From CAZTVF01 sp964616985 (lineage in GTDB: Bacteria > Planctomycetota > Phycisphaerae > SM23-33), in assembly GCA_964616985.1 (NCBI GenBank), contig CAZTVF010000103.1, positions 1 through 19,181 of the forward strand: a stretch of 19,181 bases of DNA, written 5' to 3'. The translations under genes were made by a program, and so were the position numbers. Shown piece by piece: positions 16,063 through 19,181 of the stretch (positions are counted from its first letter, which is position 1; every line of letters begins with the position of its first letter). The notes beneath the pieces were generated by a model, which saw nothing but the letters and a program-made list of their open reading frames with translations, searched no databases and had not been told where the DNA came from.

Positions 16063-16455
16063 CTAGTCCTCATTCTTGACCTTAAGACTCTCAATCAAGC
16101 GGTAAAGGATGCGGGAGCATTCCTCAGCGAAAGCGCGACACAACGGCAGAGCCTTCGCGTCCAGGTACCCGAGGTCATGAGCCACGATCAGTTGCGACTG
16201 CAGTTCATAGAGGCTGCCGCTCGCGGTGAAAAGGAAGTGAACATAGTCTTTTCGAGTTCCTCTTCCATATCCTTCGGCGATGTTCGAGAGGATCGAAATG
16301 ACAGCCCGTCGCATCTGCTGAGTCAGGCCATAGAGCTCCTCCCGCGGGAAGGCCTGCGTAGCTTCGTAGATCGCCTTAACAAGTTGCCGTGCCTTCTGCC
16401 ACACAAACAGATCCTCAAAACTCTGAATCTTCTTCTTCGGTTCTTCGTTCTGCAT
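16063..16455 (-). CDS. Four-helix-bundle IVP protein (23S rRNA intervening-sequence family)
   Basis: This is a 130-residue protein of the family first found inside intervening sequences of 23S rRNA genes (TIGR02436-type four helix bundle) and also related to the accessory protein of diversity-generating retroelements. Diagnostic motifs are FEDLFVWQKARQLVKAIYEA at 13-32, LYGLTQQMRRAVISILSNIA at 41-60 directly followed by EGYGRG, and GSLYELQSQL at 80-89. The length matches the family. It is freestanding: no rRNA and no reverse transcriptase are visible nearby. A good GGGAGAGG ribosome site lies four bases before the ATG. It interrupts the otherwise continuous VWA cluster between the DUF58 and BatA-type genes, and GC-rich repeat sequence borders it on both sides, which suggests it arrived as a cassette. 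Its biochemical role is unknown; nucleic-acid binding is assumed for the family. Confidence 0.92.
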   Translation of the reverse strand: MQNEEPKKKIQSFEDLFVWQKARQLVKAIYEATQAFPREELYGLTQQMRRAVISILSNIAEGYGRGTRKDYVHFLFTASGSLYELQSQLIVAHDLGYLDAKALPLCRAFAEECSRILYRLIESLKVKNED

Positions 16456-16468
16456 CTATCCTCTCCCT

Positions 16469-16502
16469 TGGCCTTGTTGCCCCGGTGCCTGTTCCCTGAA
16501 CC
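16469..16502. repeat. GC-rich repeat-like border upstream of the IVP gene
   Basis: The minus strand reads GGTTCAGGGAACAGGCACCG and then GGGCAACAAGG. This is a degenerate, roughly inverted counterpart of the CAGGG/GGGACC repeats at 15947-15994 on the other side of the IVP gene. The similarity is partial and judged by eye. Confidence 0.35.
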
Positions 16503-17435
16503 CTAACCCCTTCTTCTTGCGAGGTAGTGCGCGAGGGCCATGTCGAAGGTGTTGCTGGTGACCATGGGCACGTAGTCGACGCCCATCTGGCCGCAGCCAA
16601 TCTCGATTCGCTTGACGAATCGACGCACCTGGTCGAGGTATTCGGCACGCACGGCGCGCGGGTCGAGCTGCACCCGCCGGCCGGAGACTTCGAGATCCTT
16701 GAACGTGCTCCACTGGTCGAAGGGGAAGTTGATCTCCTCCTCGGCCATCACGTGCAACAGCAGCACCTCGTGCTTGCGGTAGCGAAAGTGATGAAGGGCG
16801 TTGAGGATTTCCTCCGGGTCGTCGAAGAGGTCGGAGATGATCACCACCAGGCCGCGGCGGTGGGCCCGCTCGGCGATGTCATGGAAGATCGGCGACAGGG
16901 CGGTTTCAGCACCGGCCTGCGACTCGTGCAGTTCCTTCAGGATGACGCGGAGGTGGCTGGCCCGGCTGCGTGCTGGGATGTACCGCCGCACCTGCGTGTC
17001 GAAGGTCACCAGGCCCACCGCGTCCTGCTGGTGGATCATCAGGTGCGCCAGCGACGCCGCGAGATACTGGCCGTACTGGAACTTGGTGAGGCACTTGCCG
17101 TCTCGCTTGGAGGCGGCCTTGCCGGCGTATTTCATCGAGCCCGACGCGTCGAGCAGGATCGTTGCGCGGAGGTTGGTCTCCTCGATGTACTGCTTGATAT
17201 AGTAGCGGTCGCTCTTGCCGAAGACCCGCCAGTCCAGGTCGCGGGTGTCGTCGCCGGGGGAGTACTGGCGATGCTCGGCAAACTCCACCGAGAAGCCCTT
17301 GTACGGGCTCTTGTGCCGGCCGGAGACGAACCCTTCCACCACGCCGCGCGCGATGAGTTCCAGGCGGCTGATCTTCGCCAGCGCCGCCGGGTCCAGCAGG
17401 TACATGTAGTCAGGTTGTCCGTTGCCGCTTGCCAT
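16503..17435 (-). CDS. DUF58 domain protein (soluble, VWA-like fold)
   Basis: This protein has 311 residues and no membrane segment, as usual for cytoplasmic DUF58 proteins encoded beside moxR. The core signature is GDDTRDLDWRVFGKSDRYYI at 61-80 followed by KQYIEE. A VWA-type metal site, DASGS, sits at 96-100, and VVIISDLFDD further on matches the second VWA strand. The start is set at the ATG at 17435 (MASGNGQPDYMYLLDP). The open frame runs upstream to 17903, but that part crosses two arrays of 9-bp repeats and then the isomerase gene in another frame, so it is not coding. No strong Shine-Dalgarno sequence is seen at 17435; the ATG at 17405 is an alternative. DUF58 proteins are regular partners of MoxR ATPases, and here the protein probably links MoxR to the membrane VWA proteins encoded downstream. 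Confidence 0.94.
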   Translation of the reverse strand: MASGNGQPDYMYLLDPAALAKISRLELIARGVVEGFVSGRHKSPYKGFSVEFAEHRQYSPGDDTRDLDWRVFGKSDRYYIKQYIEETNLRATILLDASGSMKYAGKAASKRDGKCLTKFQYGQYLAASLAHLMIHQQDAVGLVTFDTQVRRYIPARSRASHLRVILKELHESQAGAETALSPIFHDIAERAHRRGLVVIISDLFDDPEEILNALHHFRYRKHEVLLLHVMAEEEINFPFDQWSTFKDLEVSGRRVQLDPRAVRAEYLDQVRRFVKRIEIGCGQMGVDYVPMVTSNTFDMALAHYLARRRG

Positions 17436-17464
17436 GATCTCAGGTTCTTCTTCTTCTTCTCTAC

Positions 17465-17491
17465 CTTTGTGTTCTTTGTGTCCTTTGTGGT
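17465..17491. repeat. Tandem 9-bp array, CTTTGTGKT type
   Basis: Three adjacent 9-bp units are seen: CTTTGTGTT, CTTTGTGTC and CTTTGTGGT. On the transcribed minus strand they read as purine-rich ACCACAAAG, GACACAAAG and AACACAAAG. The array lies between the isomerase and DUF58 genes and is followed by a run of TTC triplets. It is probably a copy of a dispersed intergenic element. Confidence 0.75.
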
Positions 17492-17525
17492 GAAGACCGT
17501 TCTTTCTTCTTCTTTCTCTTCTTCT

Positions 17526-17552
17526 CTCTGCGTTCTCCGCGATCTCCGCGGC
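17526..17552. repeat. Tandem 9-bp array, CTCCGCGRY type
   Basis: Three adjacent 9-bp units are seen: CTCTGCGTT, CTCCGCGAT and CTCCGCGGC. They are different in sequence from the first array but have the same unit length and orientation, 34 bases away. The array ends 11 bases before the stop codon of the isomerase gene. Confidence 0.75.
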
Positions 17553-17563
17553 GAATGTCTTTC

Positions 17564-18334
17564 TTAATCCGACTCGAGCTGCCGCCGCAGTTCCGCCACG
17601 GCCGGGGGCAACTGGGCCGCGAAGTCCTTCCAGTTCGCTTCGATACTGATGGCGCCGCTGTAGCCGATCTCCCTCAGTGCGCGGAAATAAGGCCGCTGAT
17701 CCTCCCCGGTGGTGCCCAGGGGGCCGCGCCCATTCGCCTCGGCGCAGTGTGCGTGCGCGATCAGGCCCTTGGCGCGGACGATCGACTCGATGGGGTCGTT
17801 GTCCTTGGCCATGTGGTAGGTGTCGATCAGCAGGCGGATGTTGGGGTGGCCGGCGCGGCGGACGAGGTCGGCGCCCTCGTCGACGTTGGTGACGATATTG
17901 CACTCGGCCTTGTTCAGCGGCTCGAGCACGATGGTCACGTGATACTTGCCCGCGATGGGGCCCCAGCGCCTGAGGTGATCGACGATCTGCTTCTGTGCCG
18001 CCGCGAGCTCGAAGCCCTCCGGCACGCGTCGGCTGCCGCCGGATCCGAAGACGATATGCGTCAGGCCCATCTGCAGGGCTCGTTTCATCGTCGTCGCCAC
18101 GTATTCGTCCAGCTTGTCCTTTTCCACGGCCGGACCGGTGGTCTTAAGGTCCCCGGGGATGAAGCAGTTCGCGGCCAGGACGCGGACGGGGGCCGCTTTG
18201 ACCGCCGCCAGGCGCGCGGCGAAGGCGGCATCATCCTTCAGCGGGCACAGCAGGTCGGCCACGGTGCCTTCGAAATAGTCCAGGCCCAGGATGGGGTGCT
18301 GATTGTCCGGGCCCCAGCAAACGCCAATCTTCAT
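17564..18334 (-). CDS. Sugar phosphate isomerase/epimerase-like TIM-barrel protein
   Basis: This is a 256-residue protein of the xylose isomerase-like TIM-barrel (AP endonuclease family 2) superfamily, which uses a divalent metal to move hydrogens on sugars. The four expected metal ligands are visible: E138 in VLEPLN, D171 in LIDTYHM, H196 in HAHCAE and E232 in SIEANW. EPLN and DTYHM are typical of the ketose 3-epimerase (tagatose/psicose epimerase) and hydroxypyruvate isomerase-like branch. The N-terminus MKIGVCWGP is a typical first beta strand and there is no signal peptide, so the enzyme is cytoplasmic. AAGGA lies eight bases before the ATG. The substrate cannot be read from sequence. Its place between moxR and the DUF58 gene is unexpected, and repeat arrays separate it from DUF58, which hints at insertion into an older cluster. 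Confidence 0.88.
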   Translation of the reverse strand: MKIGVCWGPDNQHPILGLDYFEGTVADLLCPLKDDAAFAARLAAVKAAPVRVLAANCFIPGDLKTTGPAVEKDKLDEYVATTMKRALQMGLTHIVFGSGGSRRVPEGFELAAAQKQIVDHLRRWGPIAGKYHVTIVLEPLNKAECNIVTNVDEGADLVRRAGHPNIRLLIDTYHMAKDNDPIESIVRAKGLIAHAHCAEANGRGPLGTTGEDQRPYFRALREIGYSGAISIEANWKDFAAQLPPAVAELRRQLESD

Positions 18335-18446
18335 CTGGCAATTCCTTCAAGAGTGTTCGACGCAGGAACCTGATCGCAGAGGGCACAAACGCAAAGTCGG
18401 GATGCTCTTCGGGCCCTTGCGGTTCAAATCGTTTCTTCCGCCGCCG
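18335..18446. other. Gap between moxR and the isomerase gene
   Basis: These 112 bases contain no gene and no clear terminator. On the minus strand CTTTGCGTT (18391-18383) and CTCTGCGATC resemble the 9-bp units at 17465-17552, possibly as a decayed copy; the match is weak. Transcription from moxR into the isomerase gene is possible. Confidence 0.3.

Positions 18447-19181
<735 letters not shown>

Noticed and set aside
16063..16455. Diversity-generating retroelement around the IVP-like gene
   Set aside because: No reverse transcriptase and no template/variable repeat pair were found in the window; the protein fits the freestanding IVP family better.
17465..17552. Coding extension of the DUF58 protein through the 9-bp repeats
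   Set aside because: The extension translates to repeat peptides and then to another frame of the isomerase gene, and DUF58 homologues begin near MASGNGQPDY or later.

Overview
This is a GC-rich bacterial window that most likely comes from a planctomycete, probably of the Phycisphaerae type. That assignment is inferred from three things: the MoxR/DUF58/BatA/VWA gene order with a giant DUF4175-like protein and a squalene-cyclase-like repeat protein, the Ala-Thr-Gln-Pro linkers (TSQPTTQP, ATQPA) in several proteins, and very high GC with long stop-free antisense frames. No rRNA, tRNA, CRISPR array, phage gene or transposase was seen.

Left part (1-3149). The first half of uvrC runs leftward off the window. 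A 314-base intergenic region follows, which carries an unusual run of back-to-back inverted repeats (1101-1263). Then come two rightward genes: a small membrane protein with a SHOCT-like helical hairpin, and clpX, which overlaps it by four bases. clpX ends at a strong 12-bp stem-loop enclosed by a larger inverted repeat made of GGCAATA heptads.

Right part (3150-19181). Everything is on the minus strand and reads as one long gene cluster. In transcription order it holds a MoxR-type AAA+ ATPase (5' end outside the window), a TIM-barrel sugar isomerase/epimerase-like protein, a soluble DUF58 protein, a four-helix-bundle IVP protein, a BatA-type membrane protein with a VWA domain, and a 1080-residue membrane protein with an interrupted VWA domain and a glutamine-amidotransferase-like region. 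The last two are a 1958-residue DUF4175-like membrane protein with a huge alanine-rich helical region and an exported alpha/alpha-toroid (prenyltransferase/squalene oxidase repeat) protein. The BatA, VWA and giant genes are joined by four-base ATGA overlaps, which argues for coupled translation.

How it may work. MoxR ATPases paired with DUF58 and membrane VWA proteins are generally thought to act as chaperone-like machines that remodel or mature envelope complexes through metal-dependent VWA contacts. Here the chain ends in a giant coiled membrane protein and an exported toroid, so a cell-envelope complex is the best inference; its substrate is unknown. Two genes look like insertions into the core cluster: the IVP gene, bordered by GC-rich tandem repeats, and the isomerase gene, bordered downstream by two arrays of 9-bp units. 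The novelty lies in the structured region before the clpX operon, the giant Ala-rich protein, and the repeat-bounded insertions. None of these amounts to a proven new system.
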